The notes under the pieces are model-generated. The model had not been told where the DNA came from and searched no databases. It saw nothing but the letters and a program-made list of their open reading frames with translations. A DNA stretch of 64,000 nucleotides from Chlorophyllum brunneum (taxonomy: Eukaryota > Basidiomycota > Agaricomycetes > Agaricales > Agaricaceae): the NCBI GenBank assembly GCA_963576785.1, contig OY756147.1, positions 62,001-126,000 of the forward strand, written 5' to 3'. Shown piece after piece: positions 32,612 to 43,884 of this stretch; positions within the stretch are counted from its first letter, which is position 1; each line of letters begins with the position of its first letter. A program made the position numbers and the translations under genes.

Positions 32612-32629
32612 GAAGTCCTGGTATTCTGG
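32612..32629. repeat. LINE-1 target-site duplication, right copy
   Basis: Exact copy of 29945-29962. Confidence 0.97.
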
Positions 32630-33947
32630 TCATCTGCTGGTGGGTACTGGGAGGTACCACTGGTTGGGTTGTCTGGTAGCTGGTAGCTGGTAGACTGATA
32701 GTTGGTCGTCTGGCTGGTCTAACTTTGTTGAGCTTCCCTTTCTCTTTGTTCTTGGAGTAGCTGGAGGGCTCCAGCGAGTGGGTTTGGTGAGTTTGATATG
32801 TTGTTGTCGAATTTGTATCAGGGCTCAAGTTCTGGTGTCTGGGGTGGTAGCTCTTCAGAGTGCTCACTTCCATGTTCAGAGTGCTCAGGGTTGTCTGAGT
32901 GTTCAGACTCGGTAGAGATGGTTTTTCTGTACTGTCGGTCGGACTGCTGGGATTGCTGGGATTGCTGTGATTGTTGTCTTGAGGTCCCTTGTTGTGCCCA
33001 GTCAGATTGCATGTAAGCAGGTGTCTGATAAGACTCTGAACTCTGTCTTGGGGCAGGTTCACTGGTTCTAATCCTACTAGCTGTGGTGCTAGTCAAGGGT
33101 CATTCAAAGGGTTAGGAAGTGGTTGAGGTAGACTGTTGGATAGAGGCTGGTGGGGAATATTGAACTGGTTCTGGGTTTTGCCAGGAGGTTCATTGAGTAG
33201 GCTCAACACTGTAAGGCTCTACAGCCTTGGATTGCGATCTAGTCCTGTAGACCGGAGGTGCAGGTAGAGTAGTCTCCTTTTGCTTTGCACAATGTTGGAC
33301 TCGTTCAATCTTGACTGAGTTGCACCTTTATCTCACTGACAATTATTTGCAACTTCTTCCTATACTTCCTGGGAATACACAACAGGTTTCGAGGGCATCC
33401 TCTACTGAGTGCTTTCGCTTTTCAAGGGAATCCGTTACTGGCATAACAGAAACAAGGTGTGATGTATTTTCATGGTTGCTAGTATTGTCTGGCTGACTAG
33501 ACGGCAGCCACTCGGTTTAGCTTCTCTATGGATGGCTTCTCTGTAGCCTAGTAGTTGTGACCTTCTGTTCCTTCTGGGTCTTCTTTCAACTGGAGTACTT
33601 CTCAACAGCAATCCAGAGGCAGGACGCATGGCAGGCAAGTTTCTCTTCTTCTCAAGAAGGAAACCACAAAGTTGGTCAATAGCGTACATTCTATGAGCGG
33701 GTCTTTGTGCTTAGCCCTACTAACTTGAGGGGTACTCCAGGTACTGGCAGGTGCAGTGTGGGTCCTATGTGACTGATAGCAAGTTACGCTCCTATGTGGC
33801 AGATAGGCACTGTGTACAACTCTTCTCAGCTTCCTGTAACAGCGACAATGGCAATGATGTAGGAAGATGTTATCCTTGTTCAGCAACAATGGCAATGATG
33901 CAGATAACACTGGGGTTCTTGTTCTCTATGCTGAAATGACTCAATGG

Positions 33948-33959
33948 AAGCTTTGATCT
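33948..33959 (-). promoter_or_regulatory. Gypsy B1 primer-binding site, self-complementary type
   Basis: On the minus strand AGATCAAAGCTT lies two bases after the 5' LTR. It is the exact complement of AAGCTTTGATCT inside the LTR (34224-34235), about 28 bp below the TATAAATA box (34263-34270). Confidence 0.72.
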
Positions 33960-33961
33960 AT

Positions 33962-35098
33962 TGTTACGGATTCAGCTACTAAGGGCAATCGAAGAGGATG
34001 TGACCTCTAGGGTATGGCCTTAATACCTATCTCAGCCAAGTAACCGGATAAGCAAACATTATCAAACTGTCATTACTTAACCAAGAAATGGGAATCCCAT
34101 TTATCTCGTAGCTCTGAGTGATGAGAGTGAGTAGAGAATAAGCAGTTAAGTAATCTTCTATTGATTGACAGCAACTGCCAACGGAAACTCTTCTTGGGCA
34201 ATCAAGAAGACTATCCCTGTAGAAGATCAAAGCTTAAGCTTTGACTTCCTAATACAGTTGGCTATTTATACTAACTACTTCTTTTCTATAAATACTACAG
34301 AGTATAGATAATGAGACTGAATCATGTTTCACAATGTGAAACTGATAGATATGAAACTTCAAGGTGAAACACTACTAAAGATAAATGTGAAACTGATAAA
34401 GATGAAACAGCTAAACATAGAGCGAAGTGAAACTGATGATGGTGAAATAAATAAGTGCTTACTCATCCTCAGAGATCTCCAATGACAATGATGGAGATTC
34501 ATCAGAACAGCTACAGTCACAAGACACATAGGATGAAGTGGTAGAAGATGATGATGACGACAGTGGTGATGGAAGAACTACATCCATAGGATGGTCGGAG
34601 CCAGATGATAGGGATGATGTAGATGTGATTGGTTCTTTGGAGAGATAGGACTTGAGTGACTTGACAAAGGCTCGAGTAGATCACAATAGTGGATGAGGAG
34701 AATTGTTGCTGTCACTACTGGGTACAGCAGGTTTGTCATCTAGTGATAAGTCTTTAGGTCACATTTTTATGCGGTAGATTCCATCGGCAATTTGTTGGTG
34801 AATGAGCACTTCAAGCACTGGACCACGAGTGTATATGTAAGGGTGGATGTACTGCATAGTTTCTTCGGTGGTTGGTCATGCTTTCCAACCATTGTTTCAG
34901 GTGCCGTAGAGGTTTTTCTCAATGGTGCATAAGTAGAGTCCATCGGTGTCACATATGTATAAGTATGGCACATATTTCCAGGCTAGTCAAAGTAGAGAGT
35001 CAATAACGGTGTCGTTGGATCGTGGTGGTGGGACAAGTGGCATTGCTTCTGGAAACTTGTCGTAATCTCTGACATAGGTTTGAGGTTTGGACATAACA
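33962..35098 (-). repeat. B1 5' LTR (D3)
   Basis: 1137 bp. The U3 reading frame runs 35094-34459 (636 bp). It has a TGAAAC motif cluster, TATA box at 34263-34270, and termini TGTTACGG on the plus strand and TGTTATGTCC on the minus strand. Confidence 0.93.
34459..35094 (-). pseudogene. U3-encoded frame, D3 copy
   Basis: 636 bp, same start (four bases into the LTR) and same C-terminus (EISEDE) as the other copies; interrupted by TGA codons only. Shared blocks include DKFPEAMPL, YLYICDTDGLYLCTIE and LIHQQIADGIY. Confidence 0.7.
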
Positions 35099-35103
35099 CT
35101 GTC

Positions 35104-36154
35104 ACTATTACAGGAAGCCAAGAAGAGTTGTACACAGTGCCTATCTGCTGCATAGGAGAGTAACTCGCTATCAGTCACATAGGACCCACACTGCGCTTCC
35201 CAGTACCTGGAGTACCCCTCAAGTTAGTAGGGCTAAGCACAAAGACCCACTCATAGAACATATGCTATTGACCGACTTTGTGGTTTCCTCCTTGAGAAGA
35301 AGAGCAACTTGCCTGCCACACAGAATGGACAACCCACCACAGTCTATGTTGAGCAATTCAAGAATATGTGTACCCAAGCTGGAATCACCCATGCAGAGAC
35401 CAAAATTATGTTCTTCATTAAAAGACTGGATCTGTATTACAAAAGGCTTGTCTACAGTCAGAACCCCACCCCAAATGACATCAATGCTTGGTATACAGCC
35501 ATGTGAAATGTAGCAACAATAGCACACCTACAAGAGAATTTTAGCTCAACAGGACATTGTCACTCAGTACGACATACCTCCTATTGCTTGAAATATCACA
35601 CTCCAAAAGCATCAAGTTTGATGTCTTATGCAAGACCTTACCAGCCAACTCAAAGAAGCAGTAAACCCCTAGGCTATGGTCCCATGGATGTCGACCACAT
35701 CCTTGAGCAGCAGCTCAATAATCTTTACCCAATAGGAGAAGGATCTGATGTTGAAGGAGAAGAATCTGAGGAAGAAGCATCATCAGACAATGATGAATAT
35801 TTGAATGCAACTATCCAGCAAGTTGCCTGCATGGCCACAAAACTTGCCACAGCCCAACTCAATGCTATCTTATCACCCAAACTCTGGAAGTTATACAATG
35901 AGCAAAAATGTTTCACATGCAAATCTGCTGGACATTTCTCCAGAAATTGCCCATAACAAAGCCATGGAAAGAACTGCGCCAGCATATCAAAGAATGCTGC
36001 TTATAAGTCCAAATGCTTTGACTGAAGTAAGCAACAATTCAAGTCTACCCAAATTACAAATATAATAGAAGACCCCTCTGATGAAGAGATAGAAGAACTC
36101 TTCAATATTGTAGATAGTCATCCCAATGAAGACCTAATCAAGTCTTTTGTCTGA
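35104..36154 (+). pseudogene. Gypsy B0 leader and truncated gag
   Basis: Leader sequence resumes at 35104 after B1. At about 35.33 kb it jumps to mid-gag relative to B1, so the N-terminal half of gag is deleted. The remainder (35309-36154) keeps YVEQFKNMCTQAGITHAETK, the CCHC knuckle CFTCKSAGHFSRNC and the acidic tail, with the same TGA and TAA positions as B1. Confidence 0.88.
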
Positions 36155-38817
36155 AGAGACTAGCTACTGTGTTTAGATCTCAAACTATAAAGAAACTGCA
36201 GATTTCTTATTCAATGCCACAACATGATGACTACCCCTAACCCAAGCCATCTTGCAAACCTGATACTGAACAAATCACCACCATTAACATTGTTCCAAAG
36301 AACAATACTATCTATGTTCCAACTACTGTCCACTTACCTAGCACAACTACCAAACACCTTGCCCTCCTAGATTCAGGAGTAGCTAGAAATTACATCGACC
36401 CATCTCTTGTAGAACAATGGAACCTACCAACCCATCCACTTGACACATCAGTCACCATCCTTAATGCCAATGGAACCACCAATGGACAAGGACAAGCCAC
36501 CTATGATGCCATCCTTAGACTCACTATAGATGGACAACAAATGATTCTAAAACCAAGAATCATTGGACTAGGAATGCTATGCCTAATCTTAGGAATGCCC
36601 TGGCTATTGCAATTTGATCCAGAAGTAGATTTGTCAAGGAAAACTATGAAATGGAGAACCCCATTTATCGACAACCCCCAGCTCAACTGCCTCATCACCT
36701 CCATGGATGATAGTGCAAACAAAGCCAAACAAGTGAACCACATCTACCTTGAACCTGCCACATTTGAAGAAATAAACTTCAAAGCCAATGCCTCCCAGTT
36801 TATTGCCCAGCAATATGGAGAGACAAAAGAGACTGACCCTCTGAAAATTGTACCAGCCGATTTTCATGACTATCTCAATATATTCAGTGAACAAGCTACT
36901 TCACGATACCCACCCACTTGACCATGGGATTACAAAATCGAGATGAAAGAATCTTTCAAACCAAAAGCTGAACCTGCTTATCAACTATCACCCCAAGAGA
37001 CTAATGAACTCAATAAATTCATCAAGGAGAACCTAACCAAAGGTTATATTCAATGATTGAAATTACCTATGGTCTCACCTTTCTTCTTTGTAGGGAAGAA
37101 AGATGGAAAACTCCGCCCATGTCAAGACTATCAATATCTCAATAGTCACACCATCAAGAATACATACCCAATCCCACTCATTTCATCACTACTCAACAAA
37201 CCTAAAGGATCAAATTGGTTTACCAAACTTGATGTATGTGCCGGATACAACAATATCTGCATCCAAAAAGGCAATGAATGGAAAGCCACATTCAGAACAC
37301 CAAAAGGCCTATATGAGCCAACTGTGATGTTTTTTGGGATGTACAACTCCCCAGCCACTTTCCAATCCATGATGGACCACATATTCTGCCTCTTAATTGA
37401 TAAAGGAGGAGTCCTTGTATACATGGATGATATTCTCATACATGCCAAAACACAAAAAGAACTCTGATGCCTTACCTGTGAAGTATTAAAACTACTTCAT
37501 GAACATGACCTATTTCTCAAGCCTGAGAAATGTGAATTCGAGAAACAATGCCTCAAGTACCTCAGTGCTGTAAACTCCCTATCATCCATTGAAATGGATG
37601 CAGCCAAACTTGAAGGAATCAAGAATTGGCCACTACCCAAAATGACCCATGATGTGCGAAAATTTATTGGATTCTGTAACTTCTACAGAAGATTTATCAA
37701 GAATTATGCATGACATACTGTACTGCTAAACTCTTTCATGTCCAAGAACATTAAATTCTATTGAACCAATGAGCACCAAACCACCTTCAAAGATCTGAAG
37801 AAACACTTCATGGAGAAGCCTATCTTAATTGTGCCAGATCCTGACAAACCTTTTGAAATTGAAACTAACACTTCTGTATATGCCTCAGGAGCCATCCTCA
37901 CCCAACGTGATGATAATGGAGTAAAGCACCCAATTGCCTTTATCTCCAGAGTATTTAACTCGAAAGAACAAAACTACTACTGCTCAGAGCAAGAATGGCT
38001 AGCTATCATATGAGCCTTAAAAGAATGGTGCCACCATTTGGAAGGAGCCAAACATGAATTCATTGTATGGAGTGATCACAAGAACTTATCCCAATTCAAG
38101 GAACCCCAAACCCTTAACTGATGCCAAGCCCATTGGGCAGCCTATATGGAACACTTCAAACCTCAGCTGAAGGTTAAGCATATACCCGGCCAAAAGAATG
38201 GCCCAGCCGATGCATTATCACGATAACCTGACCATACTCCTGATGACAAAGACAACCAGAAAGTGACCATATTCGATGGTACCATAGTGCACCTCCTCAC
38301 TGAGGCTGATCTTGACGAAGTACGTCAACATCATGATATGATCGACCCTGACCTTGATGAGACACCCAATGGTGATCTCCCACACAATGCCAACCGAGTC
38401 ATCATTCCAAATAACCCTGTATTAAATCACCGGATCACTGAACACACCCATGACACCTTACCAAACCTCCATCCAGGAGCAGCAGCTACCCTATCCAAGA
38501 TATTGGATTATACCTATTGGCCAGGAATCAAGGACTATGTCTGCAAGTATATTGCTGGATGTCCGAGATGCCAGCAATTCAAGATTAACCATCACCCAAC
38601 AAAACCACCACTACAACCTATTCCCACACCCAAGTCAACCCATCCATTTTCCCAGATATCAATGGACGTTATCACTGATCTCCCCCTATTGCAAGGATAT
38701 GATTGTATTTTATCCATAGTAGACCATGGATTATCAAAGGGAATAATTCTAGTGCCAACTACCAAAAGTGCCAATGCACAACAGATTGTGCAGCTATTGA
38801 TTGACCACCTCTTTGCC

Positions 38818-38832
38818 AAATATAGCATACCT
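38818..38832. repeat. LINE-2 target-site duplication, left copy
   Basis: AAATATAGCATACCT, matching 40964-40978 (AAATATAACATACCT) with one transition. Confidence 0.9.
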
Positions 38833-40963
38833 TTTTTTTATTTTTATTTTTTTATCATCAATATTTAAAGTAGGGCTCGAACACAGTCTGCCCCCTATAC
38901 CTACTACAAGTATAATACAGGGCTCTCCAACCTACACCTCAAGAACTTTATCGATGGAGTAGTACATTAAACTACAAGTGTATGTAGACTAGAGAGTCTG
39001 ATAATACAGTAGAGAATAGATGGAGGAACTACTCAACACAATTGATCAGCACCCTCGCCCTCCTCCTCCGAACTCTTGTCTCCTCATAGTGACCCTGGAT
39101 CCAGCCAACTTGGAAGTGGTGGGCCCAGAACAAGCATTTTGGCTCATTTGCTGCATGATCTCCACTACAGTTTAAGTAGTGGGTAGTATGGGGGCACAGC
39201 ATGCCCTCAGGAGTAGCAGAGATGGGGGGTTCAGCTTTGGCATTACCCTTACAGCATCCAGAAAGGAGACAGTGGTGCTCCACTTGGTGGGGACCTCTGC
39301 AACGGGGGCACTTGAGGCCTTTGGACCTACAGGCAGAAGTCGGATGGCCCCATTTCCAGCAACAACTATACTGGGGGTCCCAGGGTTTGCACATGCAAGT
39401 TTGATGAGGCATTCATAGCCAGCAATATAGACATGTTTGCCAGCAAGTTTCTTGGTGGCAGCTCCAGACTGAGAGTCCCAGACATCAAACCAAACAGTGG
39501 CTGAGTCTGAGCAGTGGGAGTTCTTCATAAGATGCGGAGTGTCTGCAAGTTCAAGTAAAGGGAGGTGAGAGGCCTTGAGTGCCTCAGTAATTTTGGCAAC
39601 TAAAATATGGTGAGTAGTGCCAAGGGCTTTGAAGAGAATGTCCAGGACCCTCAGATAGGACTTGAACCTAGGGAGAGCAGCTGCAACTGGGGTCTCAAGA
39701 TCCAGGAGCCACTTGGCAGTATCAGCAATGAGGGTAATCTCATCAGTGGAGGGGACAGCAGAGGTGGTGACAGTAATACCACCATAAGCAGAGCATGCCC
39801 CATCTGCCTGGAGGGCAGACTTGGCATGGAGGAGGGTGTCATTAGCACTTTTGATGAGTGCTGGGAAGTCAACATTAGTAGTCCTAGCATCAAGTGCTAG
39901 GAGGATTTGGTGGTGGTTGGGACCAGCAGTGGTAGAGTGCATCTTGGGGGTGCATTTAGGAGGTGATGTGGCAGCCTGGTGTACTGCCATGATGTAGTCT
40001 GGGGGAAGGTGAGGAAATGCCTTGGTCACATGGACCAAGGTAGCAGGATCAGTAGTGGCAGCAGCAGCATAGGACTTCTTGGTTGGCCCTGGTATAGGAG
40101 AAATAGGGGCAGTGGGCACTGATGTGCATGCTGGCCTTGAGCAATGGGGGTCTTCTGAGAGCCTAGAGGGGGGACCATAGGAGGAGGGAATGTATGATAT
40201 CCTTTTATCATGCATAGGGACAGGGGGGACTAGTAGGGTCACAGAGGGCTGTGAAATACCAGGCATAGTCACATCACTGCTTACTTCAGTGGATCCATGG
40301 GATGGAGAGAGGGACTGTGGGGGGACAGGGGCAACTGGGGGAGAAAGCTGGATTGCCACTTCCTGGCACAGGGCAGCAATAGAGATGTCCTTCCCAAGGT
40401 AGGAAGAGTGGAATGACCTTTTGAGGATTCCAAAGCAAATACAGTAGGAAAGAAAGCCACTGCAGGCATCAAGAGTGGAGGAGAACATTGCGGATCTAAG
40501 CAAGTGAGACAAAAGCCTGACTAACATGTAAGGTTATATTGGACTGGAAAGAGGTCTAGCCAAATGTTCCAAGCTGACTGCTGAACCAGACAGCACATGG
40601 GGTAGAAGTGGTGGGGGTCAAGGGAGGAATGAGAGGCTCAGTCAATGATGTGGTATGAGGAAGGGGTAGTGCTTCAGAGACACTGGACTCCATTCCAGCT
40701 TCAATATCTGCCTCCAATCCTGATGGTCTGACAGTAGATCCTGTGAAGGAGGCCGCTCTGGCTCTCTTCTGCTCGTACTTCAGTTGTGACCTGGACTTGT
40801 CACTGGGGCCAGTGGCAGTCCCATAGAAGGACTCAGAGGTAATCTCCTCATCCCAGAGTGAGTTGGGGATACTGATGTTTCTAGACATAGTGTAGCTAAT
40901 CTCTTGTCCATGTCAAGCACCTATCCAAAAGAGGAAGGTGGTGGTAAGAGATTAAGAAGGATG
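38833..40963 (-). mobile_element. LINE-2: ORF1-only non-LTR element
   Basis: 2131 bp, minus orientation, A-rich 3' tail (poly-T on plus at 38833-38853) and 15-bp TSD. It carries an ORF1-type protein but no RT frame: ORF1 is followed by only about 200 bp before the tail. The 3' terminal region resembles that of LINE-1. Confidence 0.88.
39029..40888 (-). pseudogene. LINE-2 ORF1 (Gag-like, zinc-knuckle protein)
   Basis: RNA-binding ORF1 protein of a Tad1-type LINE. The N-terminus starts at 40888 (MSRNISIPNSLWDEEITSE); the central part in another frame includes KSYAAAATTDPATLVHVTKA, LALDARTTNVDFPALI and KWLLDLETPVAAALPRFKSY. The C-terminus returns to the first frame with cysteine/histidine knuckles (CCWKWGHPTSAC, CPRCRGPHQVEHHC, LNCSGDHAANEPKC) and a basic end. 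Two frame changes (near 40.53 and 39.41 kb) break the product unless there is an intron at the first. The roughly 50 residues before SSYLGKDISIAALCQ may be noncoding. Confidence 0.82.
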
Positions 40964-40978
40964 AAATATAACATACCT
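40964..40978. repeat. LINE-2 target-site duplication, right copy
   Basis: AAATATAACATACCT; see 38818-38832. Confidence 0.9.
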
Positions 40979-41849
40979 AACAAGATTATCTCCAACTGAG
41001 ATCTGCAATTTACCGCCAAAGTGATGCAAGAATGCTATAAACTACTTAACATTGACCTTGCCTATTCAACAGCCTATCACCCACAAACCAATGGATCAAC
41101 CGAACAGATCAATCAGGAAATAAAGCTATATTTAGCACTTGCCACTTTAGCTCAACCAAACGATTGGGCAAAGTTCCTCTCACTCTATGAATTTGCTCAT
41201 AATAACCACCCCCATACTGGACAAAAAGAGTCACCTTTCCAGCTACTCTATGGCTATGCACCAAAATCATTTCCCACTACTCTGGAACCAACAAATGTCC
41301 CTGCCACTGAGGATTGCCTCAAGAAACTATCTGATGCTTGACATTGAGCCCTTGAAGCACACAACCATGCCTGTGAAATCATGGCCAAACAAACTGCAAA
41401 TTATAGGTTACCAAACTTTAATGAAGGGGATAAAGTTTGGCTAGAAAACAAACACCTACCAATAAACTTTGCAAATAGGAAAATCATCCAAAGAAGAGAA
41501 GGACCTTTTACAATTGTCAAGAAGATCTCACCCATTGTGTTTCAGCTAAAATTACCTGAAACATGGAAGATCTATAACAAGTTTCATGCCTCTCTCCTTA
41601 CCCCTGCAATCAAAAACACAATCTATGGACAACACATGTCTCAACCCCTCCCTCTCCTTGTTGATGATCAAGAAGAATATGAAGTCGAGGCCATTCTTCA
41701 CCATAAAAGGGTAAATAATTGTTTCAGATACCTAATCAAGTGGAAAGGCTACCACACTTCCGAAAATTCATGGGAACCTGCATCAAACCTCCGAAATGTA
41801 AAGAACATACTTGAGACCTATAAAAGAGCTCACAACATCTGAGCTCCCC

Positions 41850-43879
41850 ATGTCTCTCAATGCTTCCAATACTTACCCAGCCTCAGTACCAGCCACTACA
41901 GCTACTGTTATTAATACCACTGAGATTGCTGCCAACATTATCAATGGACTGCCTGTATTGCCAGACCTTGATAATATCCTTCACTCATTGTCCAAGTATT
42001 CCATCACCCTCAACAACAAAGAATTTATCCAGCCCATTGGATTACAGCTGCATACCATCCCTCCCCTACTTGATATCGAATCTGCATGCAACACCACCTG
42101 TCTACAACTTCGAAACACTATCAAAAGATGACTATCCAATCGCTACCCTGATTTACGAGGGGATAACACATCTGTTGCCCATTGTGATAAATACAGGAAT
42201 TTGCTTGCTGCTTGCCTTCATATTATGCAAATGCTTAGTTGATACACCTATGCCATACAGCAAAGCTATGACATCCTTACTAGCCACACTCTACCCAATG
42301 GAGTACATGAGGATTTGCAATGCATTCAACACTCCTATCAACTTCTCTGTCACTCAATTAGCACTACCCTTAGCACACACAGCCAAGGCAGCCCTTATTG
42401 ACTCCTAATGTTCCCCAACTACCCACTTGAAACAAGGACCAGCCTCAAGAGCCTCCACCAGAGTCTCACCCTGTATATCCCACATTGAGAATCCCTTGAG
42501 GCCTTCCTTTCCATGATGCCACTAATGATGGCAATCTGACTCATCAATCAACTTCAGTTCAGACTGATGCCTGAATAGAGCATAGACTCATTGAACCTGT
42601 GCCTGTCCAAGGCCACCTTGCACATCATAACCTGCCTCAATATGAGCATGAACCATCTGCAGTTCCACTCAACTATTACTGGACTATCCAAGATTGTCAC
42701 TGGTATCATGACTGTGAAAACAAAAGACTTTGCCAGATTTCCTATACTGTAGCAACAATTAACCTGACTCCACAAGTTCATAGGCAGCCCATACAAAGCA
42801 CCCAACCTCGAAATACTCGACTTGTATTACAAAGCTGACCCAACTATGATCAACGATATGGCCAAACAACTACTCTGGCTTATCAAACCCAATGGCTGGA
42901 TCCTGACATGCAAGAACTATACAATTGACTCAATGAGATCATCAGCTATGTTCACAGTTCCAGAAATGGAGCAAGTACTCGAAGCTATTGTACTATTAGG
43001 CTCAGGCCTCCCTACCCCAATGGACACTGGCACTCCAGAACCACTACCACCAGGACCCAAAATGGCATCTCACCCCCTCTACCATCTGCCACCTCGACCT
43101 TACCACCCTACCAGGATGAAGGCCATTACGAGGATCCCTTCTCAGACATTGGAAGCAGCCAATCACATTAGATACTGACCCGTCAAACTATATGGAGTAG
43201 AAGAACTCCCCGAGGACAGTCCTTACTACTGACTGCCCAAGATTGAATGTAACAAAATGGAATTTGTTACTAACAAAAGGAATAATGTTATGTCTGAACC
43301 TCGAACCTATGTCAGAGGTTATAACAATTCCCAGAAGCAATACCACTTGTCCCACCACCACAATCCAATGATGCCATCATCAACTCTCTACTTTGACTAG
43401 CTTGGAAATACACACCATACTTACATGTATGCAACACCAATGGACTCTACCTATGCACCATTGAGAACAACCTCTATGGTGCCTGGAATAATGGTTGGAA
43501 AGCATGACCAACTACCAAAGAAACTATGCAGTACATCCACCCTTACATATACACTCGTGGTCCAGTGCTCGAAGTGCTCATTCACCAACAAATTGCCGAT
43601 GGAATCTATTGCATAGAAATGCAACCTAAAGACTTATCACCAGATGACAAACCCACTGTACCCAGTAGCGACAGTGACGACTCTCCCCATCCACTATTGC
43701 GATCTACTCGAGCCTTTGTCAAGTCACCCAAGTCCTATCTCTCCAAAGAACCAATCACATCTACATCATCCCTGTTTGATAACATTTGCTTATCCAGTTA
43801 CTTGGCTGAGATAGGTATTAAGGCCATACCCTAGAGATCGCATCCTCTTTGATTGCCCTTAGTAGCTGAATCCATAACA
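41850..43879 (+). pseudogene. Gypsy B0 third gene, running into the 3' LTR
   Basis: Starts at ATG 41850 (MSLNASNTYPASVPATTAT), shortly after the pol stop, colinear with B1. The first part ends at TGA 42129-42131. The frame change near 42.75 kb is shared with B1. The distal part passes TGA 43176-43178; 37 codons later it meets the LTR ATG at 43290 in frame (KRNNV-MSEPRTY). In this LTR a 1-bp deletion and a larger internal deletion end the homology, so this copy cannot be complete. Confidence 0.72.
43286..43879 (+). repeat. B0 3' LTR (D4), internally deleted
   Basis: 594 bp from TGTTATGTCTG to CCATAACA. About 500 bp are missing between the middle of the U3 frame and the U5 region. It keeps the unmutated codons CGA at 43700-43702 and 43709-43711. 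Confidence 0.9.
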
Positions 43880-43884
43880 CCTAT

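Larger units (their letters stand above)
28695..33062 (-). pseudogene. Gypsy B1 gag, split by LINE-1
   Basis: Frame from about 33062 (MNLPQDRVQSLIRHLLT) to 32630, then after removal of LINE-1 from 29962 to TGA 28697-28695. The LINE plus its duplicated target is 2667 bp, a multiple of three. N-terminal part is Gln/Ser/Pro-rich. The capsid-like block is FYSDLLDYPNWKQNLQIYF, TFLSMEELAREWKQAY and YVEQFKNMCTQAGITHAETK. A CCHC knuckle (CFTCKSAGHFSRNC) ends near 28896, followed by TAA and an acidic tail (EDPSDEEIEELFNIVDSHPN). Pol follows in the -1 frame. Confidence 0.88.
22606..35098 (-). mobile_element. Gypsy B1: near-complete chromodomain Ty3/gypsy element, inserted in B0
   Basis: Minus-oriented, 12,493 bp including the 2649-bp LINE-1. 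LTRs 33962-35098 (5') and 22606-23717 (3') are flanked by CTGTC (22601-22605 and 35099-35103). Order on the minus strand: PBS, gag, pol with chromodomain, third gene running into the 3' LTR. It is nearly identical to B0 in coding parts, so B0 and B1 together form a long inverted repeat. The integrase catalytic glutamate is changed to lysine (STKQINQE). Confidence 0.93.
36250..41842 (+). pseudogene. Gypsy B0 pol, split by LINE-2
   Basis: Same protein order as B1: protease (LLDSGVARNYIDPS), RT with intact YMDD, RNase H, integrase and chromodomain (ending RAHNI-stop at 41842). LINE-2 and its duplication (38833-40978) interrupt the integrase core; after removal the frame is continuous. Beyond LINE-2 the second catalytic position reads ISN-stop-DLQF where B1 has ISDRDLQF, so the Asp is lost, while the catalytic Glu (STEQINQE) is kept. 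B0 and B1 therefore carry different lesions in the same enzyme. Confidence 0.9.
14897..43879 (+). mobile_element. Gypsy B0: chromodomain Ty3/gypsy element carrying nested insertions
   Basis: LTRs at 14897-22486 (split by A1) and 43286-43879 are flanked by CCTAT (14892-14896 and 43880-43884). The leader is interrupted by B1 (22606-35098, TSD CTGTC). Then follow truncated gag (35309-36154), pol (36250-41842, split by LINE-2) and the third gene from 41850 into the 3' LTR. Compared with B1, a large part of gag is deleted at about 35.33 kb. The 3' LTR has an internal deletion of roughly 500 bp. B0 and B1 share most in-frame TGA codons, so both descend from an already mutated lineage or mutated in parallel. 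Confidence 0.9.

Noticed and set aside
38871..38891. GTTCGAGCC-like string in LINE tails as a pol III B box or tRNA-derived SINE
   Set aside because: Only the B-box-like core is present, with no A box or cloverleaf at a suitable distance; the similarity to the T-arm is probably chance.
39172..40527. Whole 451-codon frame of LINE-2 as one protein
   Set aside because: Both ends run out of the conserved ORF1 frame: the zinc knuckles are in another frame, and the first 50 or so residues do not look like ORF1.
22606..43879. Large palindrome as a segmental inverted duplication
   Set aside because: Target-site duplications CTGTC and CCTAT and the colinear leader show two independent insertions of the same family, one inside the other.
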